Shown here in pieces: positions 48,122-63,100 of a stretch of 64,000 nucleotides of DNA (its first letter is position 1; every line of letters begins with the position of its first letter). The position numbers and the translations under genes were made by a program. Source of the stretch: Liolophura sinensis (lineage: Eukaryota; Mollusca; Polyplacophora; Chitonida; Chitonidae); the NCBI RefSeq assembly GCF_032854445.1, contig NC_088295.1:76476028-76540027 (forward strand). The letters are read 5' to 3'. The notes below the pieces were generated by a model. That model worked only from the letters and a program-made list of their open reading frames with translations, did not search any database and was not told the DNA's origin.

Positions 48122-48921
48122 CTGAAACAAAAGTAACCAGATGTATACATGCGTAGAAACAGTTATTCGCATAGCAGCTGTCAAGCACGATGGACGCTCT
48201 AGGTCACAAGGCCAATTCCCAAAACGACGGTTAACACAAACCACTAAAAAAAGTAAATATAGTACGAAATCATGCAAAGAGAAGCAATCAACAGTTTTCA
48301 ATGATGTTGCAAAGACGCAAGGTATATTTTAGGAGAATGACTGAAATGGAAGCCTAGCCACACAATCCACTCCTAACTTCCAACTAGTCATTACTTGAGT
48401 TCGATAAAATTAAGTGACTATTTATTTAATAATAAGTACTTAGTATCTGTACTCTCAAGGTAGAGTAAATCGGATCGTGCAAATGTATCGTGCATTTTAG
48501 CATTAGTGTTCAAATCGCCGACGTTGGCATTTTGTTTCACTTTAACAATTATTGCGAACCCTGAGTATGCCTAACATATTAAAAAGGTAATAATGACATC
48601 ACTTTGAAATTTAGTAAACTTCTCTGCTTGTATGTCAGTATATGACAGCACATTTTCAAAAACTCAACACACACGATGCCATTTGTACTTTTCTGTACAT
48701 TATAAGAAATACTTTGTTTTTTTCTTCATTTCACAAGTCGAAACTTCAAATTACGCCATGCGAACCTGTTTTTAGGCTTTATACAGTTTATGAAAGGCCA
48801 TAGGATTAAGATACACAAAACATATAAATAAAGAGTGTGAGAGTGGAACAATGGTGCCGAACAAGATATGACACCCATGAAAATAAAAGTTGTAGAATGC
48901 GTGATCATGTCTATAGCCCAC

Positions 48922-49059
48922 CTTTTCTGTAACGTGTCCATTTGACGCAGACGCCAGTTAGACATTCCCTCTTCACCACGTGTGGGTTGTTGACGTCTAT
49001 CGGATCGGCACAAGTACTGTTCCCAGCTTTTCCGAAGCAGAAATAACATGTTATTGGTT
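48922..49059 (-). CDS. Ly6/uPAR-like gene B, exon 2 (fingers 1-2)
   Basis: Second LU-domain gene. Exon of 138 bp with phase 1 at both ends, acceptor TTTGTTTCAG and donor AAAAG|GTGGGC. It encodes 45 complete codons with the family pattern: TCYFCFGK (CxxC), NSTCADPID, then ECLTGVCVKW. The positions of C-x-D-P and of the final Cys-x-Lys-Trp match gene A exon 2, while the intervening residues are quite different. One N-glycosylation site (NST). The exon joins in frame to the exon at 47874-48121 across an 800-bp intron. Role: predicted cell-surface three-finger protein, ligand unknown. Confidence 0.86.
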
Positions 49060-50807
49060 CTGAAACAAACGAAAAAATCCTGGTAGATTAGTGGAACCTT
49101 TTGTATGGTAATCCATTAGGTGGAAAGAGCTGTAAACGTAATTAGCAATAAACCCTGCGAAACACTCATTTTTGTATAATGATCCCAACTCCCATCAGGC
49201 AGTGGTTCAAACTATGCCCTACAAATTAAGCACTGGGTGAAGTTGGGGCTTAAAATTTGCTACGCCGTGCCGTTAACGTACACGTTTTGGATAATGTTAT
49301 TGGTAACCTGGCAACGAATCACTTCATTTGTAAACTAGACAATTTAATAGTTATATACCATTTACTCGTTAGTGCTAAGGTTCTGTTTCATGGAAACGCT
49401 CGCACGTGGGATCTATACATCATCTATACCAGTGAATCAGATAATGCATGGTCTGTGTCCCGGCACTATATATTACTTTCTACCATCTTATGCAGGAATA
49501 GCACACCACATTAAACCTTGGTGGTCATGGTGCCAAGACAGAGCGTTAAGAGGCTGAAAGGCAACATCGTAAGGGAATTATTGAGACCTTCGAGAGTAAA
49601 TAGTGTTATGGGGCAATTATTTCGTCTTTGGTGTACACTTCAATGGCCAACACTGACAGCAACAATCAAATATTTTAACTACTGTCAAATGACCAGTATA
49701 TTTTTTTTTAGCGCAAATGCAAGTGCCATAATGAACAGCAGATGTACTTCATATCAATATCTCTAACGACATTCTGAGAACAAAAGCGACTTGGGATATA
49801 TTTATGATTGTCGATATATCATCCTCAATACATATATATCCAGTAAAAGTTACTACCGTCTAGTTGCTAAACAGAGTACAAGAGAAAAGGGATACACAAA
49901 TGCCAGATAATGCGAATGATAACATATTAATTTCAAGAAAAAATCTGAGCATTAACCGATGATGGGCTCCTCTACGTCTGAAAATGTCTAGAAATCAAGA
50001 GATATATGTCCAACCGTGAAATCAGAGAATGCGAATGGCATAGATTTCCACACGTTTTAATTAGAAAACATGTTGTAACCTCTCTCCTATGTGCGATGTC
50101 TGTTTGTGATGTTTTTTGCTTACAGAACGATAAGCAATCTAGCCAGCATGTCTGTAGTGGAAGTATTGACTGATTACCACTGAAGGTTGTGTTTAAATTT
50201 CCCCAAAACCACAAAATCCAGAGATCGCTTTAGTGCCAACTGTGGTACAGACGAGGAACATTTTCGTTGATTTCTGCCCATTTGCAACAGAATAACAAAA
50301 ACGAACGGTTGGCATAAGAAAGGTCAAGAAAAACATAAATGGTAATGTGTTCGAAAAGCAGACGAGCGGGAGGTCTTACAGATTCGCAAATAAAATCGAT
50401 CAAATAAAACCATAGTTGATGTCACAATTTCCACCCACGAGGCAAATAGTGGTTTCTTACTGGCAATCATGAGGGACCATCAGTATTAATTGAAAATTCC
50501 CCTTTAGGTCATGCAAACAGAACGGCATTGACACAACTATGATAGTTCGGCCAATAATAACGAGTTCCATCGTGATCGACCTTGCCGAAGACAAATGAAT
50601 GTACCCGATGGCAGACACTAATTACTGAGAGCAGACTTTTGATCTTTTTCATAACCATGACAACCTGATTGAGAAAGAAATGTACATGTATCTTTTATTG
50701 GATTTGCAAAGAGCGAGAGGGATAAAGTCGTCCGAGACACTCCAGCGCTTGTGCTTAGGAAGTTTTCATCTCTAGACGTTTGTATAAGGAACCGTCAGTT
50801 AGAGATC

Positions 50808-50809
<2 letters not shown>

Positions 50810-50878
<69 letters not shown>
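50810..50878. repeat. (TA)n microsatellite, ~33 units
   Basis: Uninterrupted alternating TA. It lies inside the proposed first intron of gene B. Confidence 0.99.
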
Positions 50879-50880
<2 letters not shown>

Positions 50881-52162
50881 AGCTAGATGTAGGTATTCGT
50901 AATAAAAGACTTTTAATCTGGTGTTTTTAATCTATACAAGCGACGGTTTCTCAGTCATACTACTTCCATCCATTCAGCACATAATAATCGACATATGGCG
51001 CGGTAAACTACGCCAGGGCAAGTAGCAGAATGTTAGACGAGCAGGTGATGCGCCTTTTGTTAACATATGTAGATCCAGTGGCGTCAGGTAAACCCATGGC
51101 AAAGGTCACAAGGCCAATCTTCCAGTCACCTAATTTTCGACGGCGACAACTTCTTGCGTTATCTCACTTTGATTCAACAGCTCTACTAAATTTGATAGAC
51201 TGGATGTACCATTGCCATCCGTGGTGCCAAGTGTATCCAATATTGAATTTAAACAGTCTGGTATTGTGGTGAAAATGTGATTACAGGCGCATAGAGCAAG
51301 TGGCGTACAGAATTGGAAATTTCTAGACGTTCCCTGCGGAGACTAATATCCCGGGCATTGGATTCAAACTCCGGGTCGATTTCATTAGAATGTGTATAGC
51401 ATTGGAGTGTTGCGGAGCGTATACACAACGTGGACATCACTTAAGCATGTTAGTGGAAATCACCTCTTCTTCTAAAACACAAATAAACTGACAACCGTCT
51501 AATATGTCCCATAAGGTAGAAGTTTTGTACAAAAGCAGGAATGCTAAAACTGCAATTTTCCTCATGCAACCATTTACGCAACTGAATTAAGGTTCAAGGA
51601 AACGATTAGTATGCTCATGGTAGTTTTGAATCACATCGTTATGAAAATGTCCTGTCTTAAAAAGTGACAGCTTTCCAGATATTAGCAGCAATAATGAATA
51701 TAGACTGCATTACTTATCTGACTTCACATTTATTTCCTTCAAGCAGTTACACGTCTCATATCACTTCCCCAAATGGGAGCGGATCTAGGCGGAATTGTTA
51801 GGATGTGCCACTTTCAGCCGCTAGGAAATACAAGACACGGTTTCAATTCCGATCTTTTCCGAAACTGCCCCACTTTAAAGGGATAGAGAAACGTTTCATA
51901 TTGGCTAGTCCAGGCTATGGTAGATTTATTCTAGCGTGACAAAAGCTGAAGAGTTTAACCTGGGGAACCCCTTTTCCACTGTCAACTAATCAACGTCGAA
52001 ATCTATGCCTTTAACTGTTAGTTGGGCAGACAGTAAGCTACCGACAGTCGTTATCTCGCTGTTTGCACTGTCAGACATTCATTAAAAACATGGTATACGT
52101 AACACCTGAGAAAGTTTGTACGTAACTTATCAAAGATTGGTGGTTTATCCCGTGCACTCCTG

Positions 52163-52245
52163 CCCCCCCCCCCCCACCCTCCATAATACTAGCATCTTTC
52201 GTATAAGTGGAAATTTCTTGAGTATAACGTTAAAGAACAAAATAG
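52163..52245 (+). mobile_element. SINE 3' fragment with poly-C
   Basis: A run of C residues, then CCTCCATAATACTAGCATC, CGTATAAGTGGAAATTTCTTG and AGTATAACGTTAAAGAAC. The C run expands the CCC normally found in the core. Confidence 0.72.
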
Positions 52246-54065
52246 GTGACCCCAAATATCCATAAATTAAATGATTTAGGGTCTCATATTTAATGTTTAT
52301 TTAAAATATATTAATGTTTTATTCTAGTGCCTGTGATGTAAGGCTTAAGGTTACTTCAGCGTGTGGGCGGCGTGTGATCTCGGGCAATGTGCTGTTTTCA
52401 TTTATTGCTTCATACCAGGGACGAATTTAGACCACACTCAGCCGTGAACAGCCGATATTTCGATTCGCTGGAAGTTTTTAACGGCTTATAGTGTGGAGAA
52501 ACATTAGCTTTTGCTGCTTGAAAAACGTTATTCATTTTTTCTCGTGCGACTAAACTGAGAATGCTGTGTTTCATTGAAAAGTCCATTTAATGGAAGGCGT
52601 TCAGAGTGTATTGTGGGCAGTTGGAAAGACCCAATATTCGAGAGAAGGTTTTACCTTGTTAAGAGGTTTTCATTTCACAGTCTTAAATTGTAAAACTGGT
52701 AAAAATTTTTAAACGGGTATTCTCTAAATTTATTGAATTCTTCTGTTTTTGTATTAGATACCAAAGTACTGCTATAGTGCTGTTATAGGGATTAAAGTAT
52801 TATGATAATAACGGACCTTTTAATGTTTGGTGTAGTAAAAATCTGCACTTATATATCAACGCGAACGAGTCTGCTAGGCGATATTCACACGAACAGCTGT
52901 TTGCGAAATATCTGTGTTGCAATATGGTGAAATAGTAATGAAGATCAAACGATCGCACTTCAAAGGGGCCAGCCGTGACACATTTACTGTTGAGACAAGC
53001 AGTGTACTAAGGCATGAACTACTGTGTCTGTACATTTGAGTATGTGGACAAACTCCCCAAGCTTCATAAACTTAGCACTTGCAAATGGCTGACAGAATTA
53101 ATCATTTAAATTAGTTATTAATACATTTAAACATCAAAGACAAACAAAGAATCCAAATACAGTACACGCCTGATAGGTTTCAAAAACATATCAGGGATAG
53201 ATGAGTGATAATTAAGATACTGAGTGTCAGCGATTCACTGCATGGAAAGCAGTGCCAGTCTATGTCAAGCACGTTAAACTGTGGTCAAGATCCTACTGGT
53301 GCCATGTTACGGATCAACTACTCGTATCTCTGTGCGTATTGTTCTCCGCGACAGTACCTGTCCGGAGTGAGTTACCGTATGTTGTTATTGAAATATTGCT
53401 ATTGTCATAAACATTTTATCGAAATGTCCAAGCATATTTAATGATCTTTTCATCGGTCTACAGTTCTGACGATATTTCCGCGTGGTAAACAACTTTGTGT
53501 GTGTTGACAGTCTCGGTCCTTTCATGTCTCTTATTGATTTCTTTGTCAAAGGACTACAGTTAAATGTCAGGTATCGTGAAGAGTAAATCGATACATAATA
53601 ACAGTTCGCACAGCGCCGTCTAGTCAGCAGACACAGCTGCTAAAGAGTTTCAGTGCGACTTGTGTCGGACATAACAGCACTTACATCAGCATTTACCAAA
53701 GATGCGATTCGTCTGGCACACCCTCTACTGTCATGACGTGAGCTCGCAGTTGTACTCTCACGCCTAGTGTAATTTGTTTATAAGATGACTCATAAAATAC
53801 AGCATGCATGTTGCATCACTTAGATCGCCTTAGTAAAGGCGAACAATCAACAGTTCAGCGCACCTAAACTATTTTACCCTCTAGATAACTGACACTGCGG
53901 TGGAGTTGTGAATCTAATAATTGTGCCTCATTTGACCACAAACACGCCACAGGACCCTTCAGGACATTATTCATTTTGCACTCTAGTGAACATCACTCAC
54001 GCAACAAGCAGCACATGGTTTAAACAACATAGCTTTGGCTGAGAGAATGAAACATCAAGACTTAC

Positions 54066-54138
54066 CTAACATCTCTACAATGACTATCGTAATACTGACG
54101 TCAGAAGGATTGGTTAAACCACGAATAATCCAAAACAT
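54066..54138 (-). CDS. Candidate exon 1 of Ly6-like gene B
   Basis: A short exon candidate: ATG, 24 codons, then a consensus donor (TTAG|GTAAGT) in phase 1. The G left over plus AA from the next exon makes a Glu codon just before PITCYFC. The peptide has a modest hydrophobic run (VSITIVIVEML) after a short basic start, so as a signal peptide it is borderline. An in-frame TGA lies just upstream of the ATG. I checked other donors to the right of 49.06 kb; this was the best combination of phase, donor and hydrophobicity. The real first exon could also lie beyond the window. The implied intron is 5.0 kb. Confidence 0.33.
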
Positions 54139-57100
54139 ATAAATTCCAAATAAGTTTCATCAACAGATAACTCTTAAACTGATAACTAATAACTGCTAAA
54201 TGCTTAATTGACGTTCATTGACTTCAAAACCTTTGGCACAATGACCACTATGACATACTAACCAAAATCTGGATACATATTTACATCTTTATTATAAAGT
54301 TGCGGATGCGGTGTTGATTATAGAAAATGATGAACGACAGTTATCTAAAAATACATTAAGAAATATTGTAAGCTTTTCAAAAGATCATTACGATTTTTTC
54401 TTTTGAAACCAGATTAATTCCAGAAAAGTATTTTTCATTTATGTATTTGTTTAAAGCAGTACTGGATACTTTTTGACTTAGATGACAGTGGTATAGTGCA
54501 GTGAACACTTTTGTCACCAAATCTATAAACGTAAAGCCTCATCCGAACCAGCCGATCGACTATGCCAACAACTTTTTGACAGCCTTCTTGTTGATGTTTT
54601 ATTGTTACCATAAGAATGATATAATTTTCAACCCTCCTATTGAAATTCCTCAGTTCTTCTGTTCCACTTGACAGCGGTCTGAGCAAACTGCTATGTCCAC
54701 TGCGTTCGTAATAGATAATCAAAGGGAGAGCATAATACGCCGTATAAACCCTTTGTCAGATGTAGTGATATCGTACTCGTTTAGTGCACAGTCAGGAAAT
54801 CGTTGGAGAGCCTTTGAAGTTAGAACTTTGACTTAAACCCTTCAATGCACAATGCTTTTCGTGCTATGAATTATGTTTAACATTTTTAAGATGTCCACGG
54901 CATTACACACATAACCATATCACGTGTTCTTGGTGTTTACATGTAAATTAAGCTTTCAAGGATGATTCTGAAGGGAAAGTAAATATTCGTTCTGTTAGGT
55001 CCCAAGACCTCTGTGCTGCCTGACCCTAGCGGCAAGCTGAAAGCCTCAGTGTCTCATTGTGCATGCAAGACCCGTTCTTCCGGGTACGAAAGGAAATGTG
55101 TTTCTGACAGAGTAGTTTATTCTGGTAGAAGAATCAACCGATTGGTGCCTGAACTGGGAAGAGGTGTAGGAATGGAAATATATAAATATTTACCACTCAA
55201 AGTCAACAGGTATTTGGAGCCATCAGCGACAACAGGCCATCTTCCGCTAATAGTTTTGAATCCTGTTCGCGATGATGACCAAATCCGTTTCATATAAACA
55301 GTACAGTTTGTTCGAGATATAAAAATGACCTTAAAATACCTAAGCAGCCTATAAATAAAGCCTATATTGGCTAGTGGACGCCTACATCTAACTATAACCT
55401 TACCTAATGTATAGTTCAACCAGGTACGAGAAATCATTTGCAATGGTTAAAGACATAACGCTGTATTTTGTTTCCTTTCTCTTATAGATTCTTCATTCAA
55501 ATTTAAAATTCAGAAATGGCCAACAACTGCATGGAGAAAATGAATTTCCATTCAAAGTATTTTTGAAGAACGGTCATATTTCGAGTTTCCACTTGTTTTT
55601 TTCAACAAGCATTCGCACTGACCTTCAACAATGCTTACATGTTCATGAGGAGGGACACCGAGGGTTAATATAATGCGGATTGTCAGCATATTTTGGCGGT
55701 TTATCTGGGATATAAATGTCGCGCAGGTGTTTTCAGAATCTCAGGCCCTTTCTGCGCCTTCAAGGGTACACAGTGTCGAATTCATTTTCCTGAACTTTAT
55801 ATGAAACGAGTGCACACAGAAACAGCAAGTAATGTGTGACAAGAAGACCTGATTTTGCAATTGTGACCAAAATCACAAGGTCTTAAAAGGTTCGTATTCG
55901 ATGGTAGCTTGGTGTGAGAAAATCGATAGGGAATCATGTAGAAATGCGAGGATCGATTGAGTGTACAAGTCACAGAGACTACGCATGACCCCGGCTGGGA
56001 TTTAGTTGAGTGAAGGCCAGGGCAGACAATGGATCTCATCATTAAATGAACATCAACAGCACATCCACACAGACTTCCGCCGTCTGAAGAATTATCTCCA
56101 CTCGCCCACTCTGCTAGCTGTACAGATTTCAGACCCTCTGGCAAGCAGTGCCAGCAAACGGTCTATGCACGGAAATGACAGACTGGCAGCTACGTGCCTT
56201 ATCCCATCATGCCACAGACTTTGTCCACAGCAGTGGTAAAGAACTGCAACTTGTTAAATATTCGAATAGCCTCCCAGCCTACCAACGAGTAGCTTATCAA
56301 AGCAGATATATCAACCCTGTGGCAGAAGAACCAGCAATGGACTGGAATTGTCCCGTCGGTCGGATTCATCTACGGTTGACGAACCAGCTCACTCAGCTCT
56401 AATATCAGCATGTGTGTGGCGCTCAGTGTCTTTGCTTATCAAATGTTACGATAAGGGTAACCGTGCAATACTGGACCTCTGTATGCGATGTTGAAAACAT
56501 TCGTTCAATGTTGCACATTCTCGTGTAATATACGTGTAGAACATCGCCCGGTAATGCGAAAATTCTTGGTACAATGTTGGACATCTTCATTGCAATGTTG
56601 GACAGCTTCGTTTCATACAGAACACCTTTGCGAAATACTGAATTTGAGTTAGCATTATAGGAAAATCTTCCTTCAATGTTTGACATCACAAAACCCGTTA
56701 TATAATGATCGTTGCCATTGTTAAATCAGTGATAGTACAACAAAACACAAGCGCGTACAGAAAAATTTAAGTTGTTGTCTAAATTTAGTGTTTCGAAAAA
56801 AAAAGCATTTGATTTAGCTATTCTACACCAGCGTAAATAAACGATACCTTAATTGTCCAAAACAAGTAGAACTAATTACATACCTGAGACTGATAATAAT
56901 TAGATTCATTAATTTAATAACTGCTATCGCTGCAATGTTACTGGCCAGCAATGCGTCTGTATCATATTTACATTCCAATCTCTATGAATACAAATGCTAA
57001 ATACAAAATAACTATATGTATATTATAATACTGTCTGTGACAATCCAGAATGCAACGTAAGCACATTCCGGAAATATCATCTCCGTTCTGCTGACAATAC

Positions 57101-60100
57101 CTTTGCCATCGCCATTCGATTACATTTTCTTTGAGTACGAATAACTAATCGATCAAACAGCGGTTCCATAGTACACTGTTATGAATTAACGGTCAGATAC
57201 ACGGTTACACAACTATCACACAATGAAATCACACAGATTTCCAATACGTTCCAATATCCAATTTGGAACTTGGCATGTGTCATGGTTTAACTCTTGCAAT
57301 CATCACGATTATACGTTGTCAGATTGAGAAGTGAAATGGTGTAACATCAACCTGCTGTCAAACTGACACACGGCAGTATCACGAAACTTACGTGGACTGT
57401 GGTTCGATAATTGTCGTAAATATAAGTTGATTATCCAGGGACAATTATCTGCTTCCCCGCTCATATACTCAGTCTGCATATGGCACAAGCTTTTCTCCAG
57501 GCGAGCATGTGGTATTTATAACTCGGCAAACAGTTTTTGGGGGATTCACAGCGTTTCACCAAATATAAATGATGTTATTTGTTGATCAGCAGGATTATGA
57601 CATGAGATCAGATGACTAACAAGCTATTTCAGCCTTACATCCAGTGCAGAACCAAGGTTCAACAATCTTAAAATAAAGATCAAGAGGAGCTGAGGAGCTG
57701 AAAGTTAACTAACTTTCTCAGAGGAAAATGGACTGTGTATAATACTGTACTGTACAGCAAACCACAATGAAATAGATGCCTCGATTAGATAATCGGTGCC
57801 AAAACCAAATGATGACGGATTACGGACTTTGATGTACGTCTTTATATAATTTATTGGGAATAGATATGTGCTGTATTTATAACGTCCCTAACGTTTGAAC
57901 CATTGGCTTCTAACGAGTTATATTGGGAATTGTCCAAATTGAAGCATATCCCATACAGTCATCTTAGTCTACCGTCGACAATAAATGCGTTTCTGCGTGA
58001 CTCTTGCCCTGTATGCATGCATAATCTGGCTGTTTCAGCATTGCAGACACTCCGTCGCCCGCTAATCAATTTATTACTGAAATCAGAGACTATTTACATC
58101 ACCCACAGACACAAAAGCAACATAAAGCTGTTAGGGAGGCTGGAAAAAGCGACAGCTTGGACCCATAACTGCTTGAACATGAGACTGGTATCTCTATTTG
58201 ACAATTTGTGATTGCCAATGAAAAAACACATATACGACTGCAAGCAGCAAGCATTTCAAATTGTAGCTTAGCTTAGCGGGATTAACTGATGCATTTTACA
58301 AGGCGTGGCCAGGGCTGTAGAGAAGAAGTAATTGTGAAAATGATCATCGAGTATACTCGTTCGAATGCTATCAAGGAGGTACAACCTGTACAGAACTTAA
58401 AATCTAACAAACATGGGAGATTTTGTTTAGGTTCCAAACAAACAGCAACACAAATGGGTCTTTATGTCATCAAGCCTGAGACTTTCTCCATCAGTATAGC
58501 GTGCCTATCGTTTTCAAATCGGATGGAAAAGTTTGCTGTCTTTTTAACGTGGCGCAGATCGACTAAGACTTGTTTGAATGTGTAAACGCGTATTTTCGCA
58601 TTATACGTTCAACTGTACAGTGTCTTTGTTATCTCTGACAGTCACAATTGTAATTCACTACTGTACAGTCAATTGTCTGTCACCATCACTGGATTTTTAG
58701 TAACGATGAACAGTGAATGGGGATATCCTGCCGGTAATTCCATCCTGCCGATGACCCATGTTGAATGCGTGTCTACCATGTGAGTGAGGCGGACCAGATA
58801 AAAAAAAACATGTAGTCCACTGAGGTCTAAAGGACAGGGAACATTTGATAGCCAGAACAGCGCGACGCAATAGAGTATAATCCTCGCAAATGTAGCATGT
58901 GTTTATGTTACATGTAACATAAAAGTGGTCCATGTTAGCACTCAAAAGCGACAGCTAGGCTTTGAACAAAATGGCTTCGTTTTCATGTAAGCAACAGCTT
59001 CAGCATGTCCGTTCTCTCATTTCTTCTTAAATCACATAGTTTTTGTTAGATCATCACAAGAACTCATGTTCTCACAAGGTCACACTTTTCATCGAACATT
59101 ACATCTGTACATGTAGTTTTTATATTCATCAAAAGTGTAGTTGAAAGATTTAATCTGTAAAAGAACTCTCAAAAGCTTTTTAGGTTTAGTGTGAGAATGT
59201 TGTGCAATGAAAATAATAAAAAGGTGCTAAGTAAACCACGAGGGAGATGAGAGAGCGTTTACTACGAGCACATGAAGGTTAACACAGGCTGCTTACTCAG
59301 ATACTGCAGTGGTGTGAAATCTTAAGCTGAACTACTATTTTCTGGCACGGAGTTTGTGGGAGGAGAGGGAAACAGTTAGGGACGTTGAGCATAAATAAGG
59401 AATATACATATATATGCGTGTACAGGGTTCAGCTCAGTGTGTTTAGTCGCTATATGTAGTGAGGTGATTCTTGTCACGTTTTCTCTATTATTTGCCCGTG
59501 ACTAGTATTCCCCTCTTAAAATACTGAGAATTCACATTCTCTTTTCCCAATAAAAACTAAACAAAGTTAGTACTATAAATGTATTTGCGTAGAACACCTG
59601 TTGGAACAAGTCTATAGTGGAAGTGTCCAGGATGTTATATGCACCGCTAGCAGGGAGTAATTTTTCTAATGCTAAGTTCATTGTAATGACGTCAATGGCG
59701 AGATCACATTCAAAAGTGGCTATATATAGAAATCAACTTAAATAAACACAATTAACACGCGTTAGAAGATTATTATCTAAACATCAATGTATATTTAGCA
59801 GATACCTTTTGGAGTCATCTCTCATTGTTTCCAGAGAAGGACGGCAATGGTGGTTCCCACATGATTCACTGCCCCATTTCTTGTGTCATCATCATATATA
59901 TATATTTTTTTTTTCTACTCGCGATTCACAAATGAAACAATAAATAATTAAATAACCCATATGCACGGATGTTTTGTTTGATCAAAAACATTCATAACTA
60001 ATTCAATGACGCAGTCCTGACGCCACAAGGTCTTGCGTTGAGGACATAAAAACACCCGAAACAGCCATCCCCTAGTTTATAGTATAGGAGACAGGAGACA

Positions 60101-63100
60101 TCCCGTCTTATGCTATGCATGCATGCAGTGTATACTACAGCTTGACACACACTCTCATAAAAAGCTGGAGATCCGCCTACCAGGGCATTATAATGACCGT
60201 ATATATTTTTTAAAAATTATTCAGCTTAAAAGTTTTATGTTGCTTACCTGAAAAAGGTGTGCCATAAAGGTGATGGTCTTTTATGTAGATGTATATTAGA
60301 GATAAACTTTCTTTGATTACCCACCAGTAATCAAAGATTAAAATAAGATTAAAACGCAGGTGTTGAAAACATGCTTACAAATACGTAATAATTAATGAAG
60401 AAAACTGACAGAGGAGAGCTTAAATAAAGCTACTGTCATTTTTAGATTCATCCTACTCTTATTAACAAGTGTAAACCAGGAGAAACATTTCCTTTTTGAC
60501 AATGGAGGAAAACGGGGTGTTATTTCATTCTTGGAGCATGGTAATGTTTTATCTTTGTGTTAAGCTTTCTTCGTGGAAACATTTGTTTCAAGGTTAACAG
60601 AGCCATAACTGAATTCCTGCACGACTGAAAAGCAAGAAGATTTGTCGAGCAGCAGGAGTTTAGCTCTCTGGAAAACTGTAGCTGGGTGTATGTGCAAATC
60701 TTTGTGATGAAAAAGTAGAACAAAGTGTGAGCGTTTTGAAGAGTATGTGAATCAAAGATTACGATGTATTTGGTACATGTCGCCTTAAATAGCATTAGTG
60801 TATGAAACACAGTAGCACGGCAAAAGTTGCGCTTACTACATGATTTACATACCTCATATCTTACAATATTTATCCGTGTATTAGTGATGAACACCGTCCA
60901 GAAACTCACGAATGTTACACTTAATATATGACGGCTGTCATGTTTGAAAGTGGAGGACCCAGGTCGAGTCCATAGAAAACCACTGCACCTTACCAGACAC
61001 CTGACACATTTCCTGACGTAAACCGCAGCCGAACCATTGAGAAATGCACTGGAACACGAGATCTATTTTCTGTCATGGTCTCTTCAGCTGTTGTTACCAT
61101 AGACGGCTATAGTATGTTTACGTCACATTGGTCGTTACGACCCATAGTGGAACTTTAAACATAATTTCTCGGTATTATAAATTATCTAATTCAAGGTTGG
61201 GGAAAGTTGCTTTGAGTGGGTGACATTTGAATTTTTCGGATGGGGCGGGGGGGGGGGAGGGGACGGCGGTATTCCAACCAATCAGGTTTTAATCCTCAAA
61301 GTGATGAAGTCATGGCACAAATTTAATTACCAGATCGCTTCTAAAATCTTTCTACTTATTTTCTTACAACACAAATTTAGCCACAATAATTTACACAAAC
61401 TAAGCAATGCTTGTTATATATATTTGGGCAATAATTAAAACAAATGCATATGAAGTTATCAAATGGGAATTCAGTATAAATCAATGTAAATCTGATATTC
61501 TTATGTACTTAGTGCGAGAAAACCTACAGGCATTGCTTCATGGAGACAACTGTTTAGTTGTTTTATGGCCTTGCTGAGAACATGATTTGAAATAGGGCGA
61601 ATAGTGCACTGAGTTTTGTTTGGCCTAGATATGATATGCTGTATAAGACAAGGGGATCATGACAAGGAGGTAGAAGTGCATAGTCTTCACACCAGTCGAC
61701 TACAGCGTTACATTGCACGATATTGTAAATTACGATCTTTTGGAATAAATATAACAAAATCATTGAACAGTATAGCTGATAAATTTCAGATAAATGTCAA
61801 GCTTTCTTAAATATGATTGAAAGGTGAGAGGCAGAAAATGTGAAGCATCCCCACCCCTACTTTTTTTTAAATGCGAGGGTTTGTCCTCATTTCCCCTATT
61901 TCCTGCGCCACTGTAGTTGCCTGTTCATTAGCACACGAACGTTTACGATCGAAACAAATTTGGGTTTATCTAAAACTCCCCCCTATGAACGCAAATTCGT
62001 CATATTCGTCTAGGGCCTAAACCAGAATCAATCATACGTGTCTACTTGGAAATCCCACGGCCTATCAAATATTTACATGTATTATTGAACACTTATTTCC
62101 TGTTACATACGAATCGGCAGTCGTGATGGAGCAGTTGTACTGTGGCTTTCTGGAGTGTAACCAGGACGACACTGCAATCAGGCCTAGAGTAGGATACGTA
62201 ACGTTGCTTATATGCACTGTCATGTCTATAGGAAAGAAATAAAATACTAATTTTGTTTTCATTTCTTCATTCATTTGTTGACATAAATATATGGACACGT
62301 AAAAAATGTTATCTGTGATGTAAGTGTTCTTGTGAATTCCTATATGTAAATTAGAGACCATGATATTGAATAGTATCTGATTGAATTAATGGTATTGTTG
62401 ATATGAAAAAGAGTGGCCTTTAACATTAAATTTACATGCCACAAATCACAGAGCTAAAATATACATGTTTCACAGAGAGTATCCGGGTTTAGAGGAGAGG
62501 TTCACAAACACCAATGAAAAACATATCAGGGGCTTTTTATTTCATCTTGGCAAGAGTCACAAAGGGACTTGTCTCATATACATGTTTAGATGGAGAGAGT
62601 AACATTTACATTAACGGCAGAAAGCTACTGCTTACAAACATTGCACTACTACCAGATCTACAAGGGAGACACAGACAGCTTCTATAGAGAGAGGAATCAC
62701 AGGTGTGGAAGGATACAGTAAAGTCAGCACAGACAGAACTCACTGGGGTCATGGCAAGGCACGAAAGGGGAACCATTAGAACATCTGCTTACCTAATAAT
62801 GATTGGCGTCCTTGGAAGTTGGGAATAAAGTCAAAAGTAAAATTTCATATGTTTATCATCCCCACACGAACAAAACATCTTCAAAGCAACATTCTCCCAA
62901 TAAGTAAGGATACCCTCAGGGATATCATTGCAACAAGACAGTATGTAGTATAGCACTGCGACAATGAACAAAGTGGGACAGTTGATTTGTGATTACCTCT
63001 ATAATGGCTATAAATCTAAGATCAAAGCAAATGTAGATTATCCTGCATCATTGATATAAGTGTAATCTAAAAGCTACATTCAAGCCTCAAAGCAAGCTTT

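Larger units (their letters stand above)
49060..54065 (-). other. Gene B intron 1 (inferred) or upstream flank
   Basis: Contains the (TA)n tract and a SINE fragment. Whether it is an intron depends on the candidate exon at 54066-54138. Confidence 0.35.

Noticed and set aside
55013-55297. Plus-strand 94-codon frame preceded by an acceptor-like TTCTGTTAG
   Set aside because: No donor, partner exon or family match; an equally long frame lies opposite it.
57389-57482. Alternative first exon for gene B (phase-1 donor CCAC|GTAAGT)
   Set aside because: The phase and donor fit, but the peptide has no hydrophobic signal segment.
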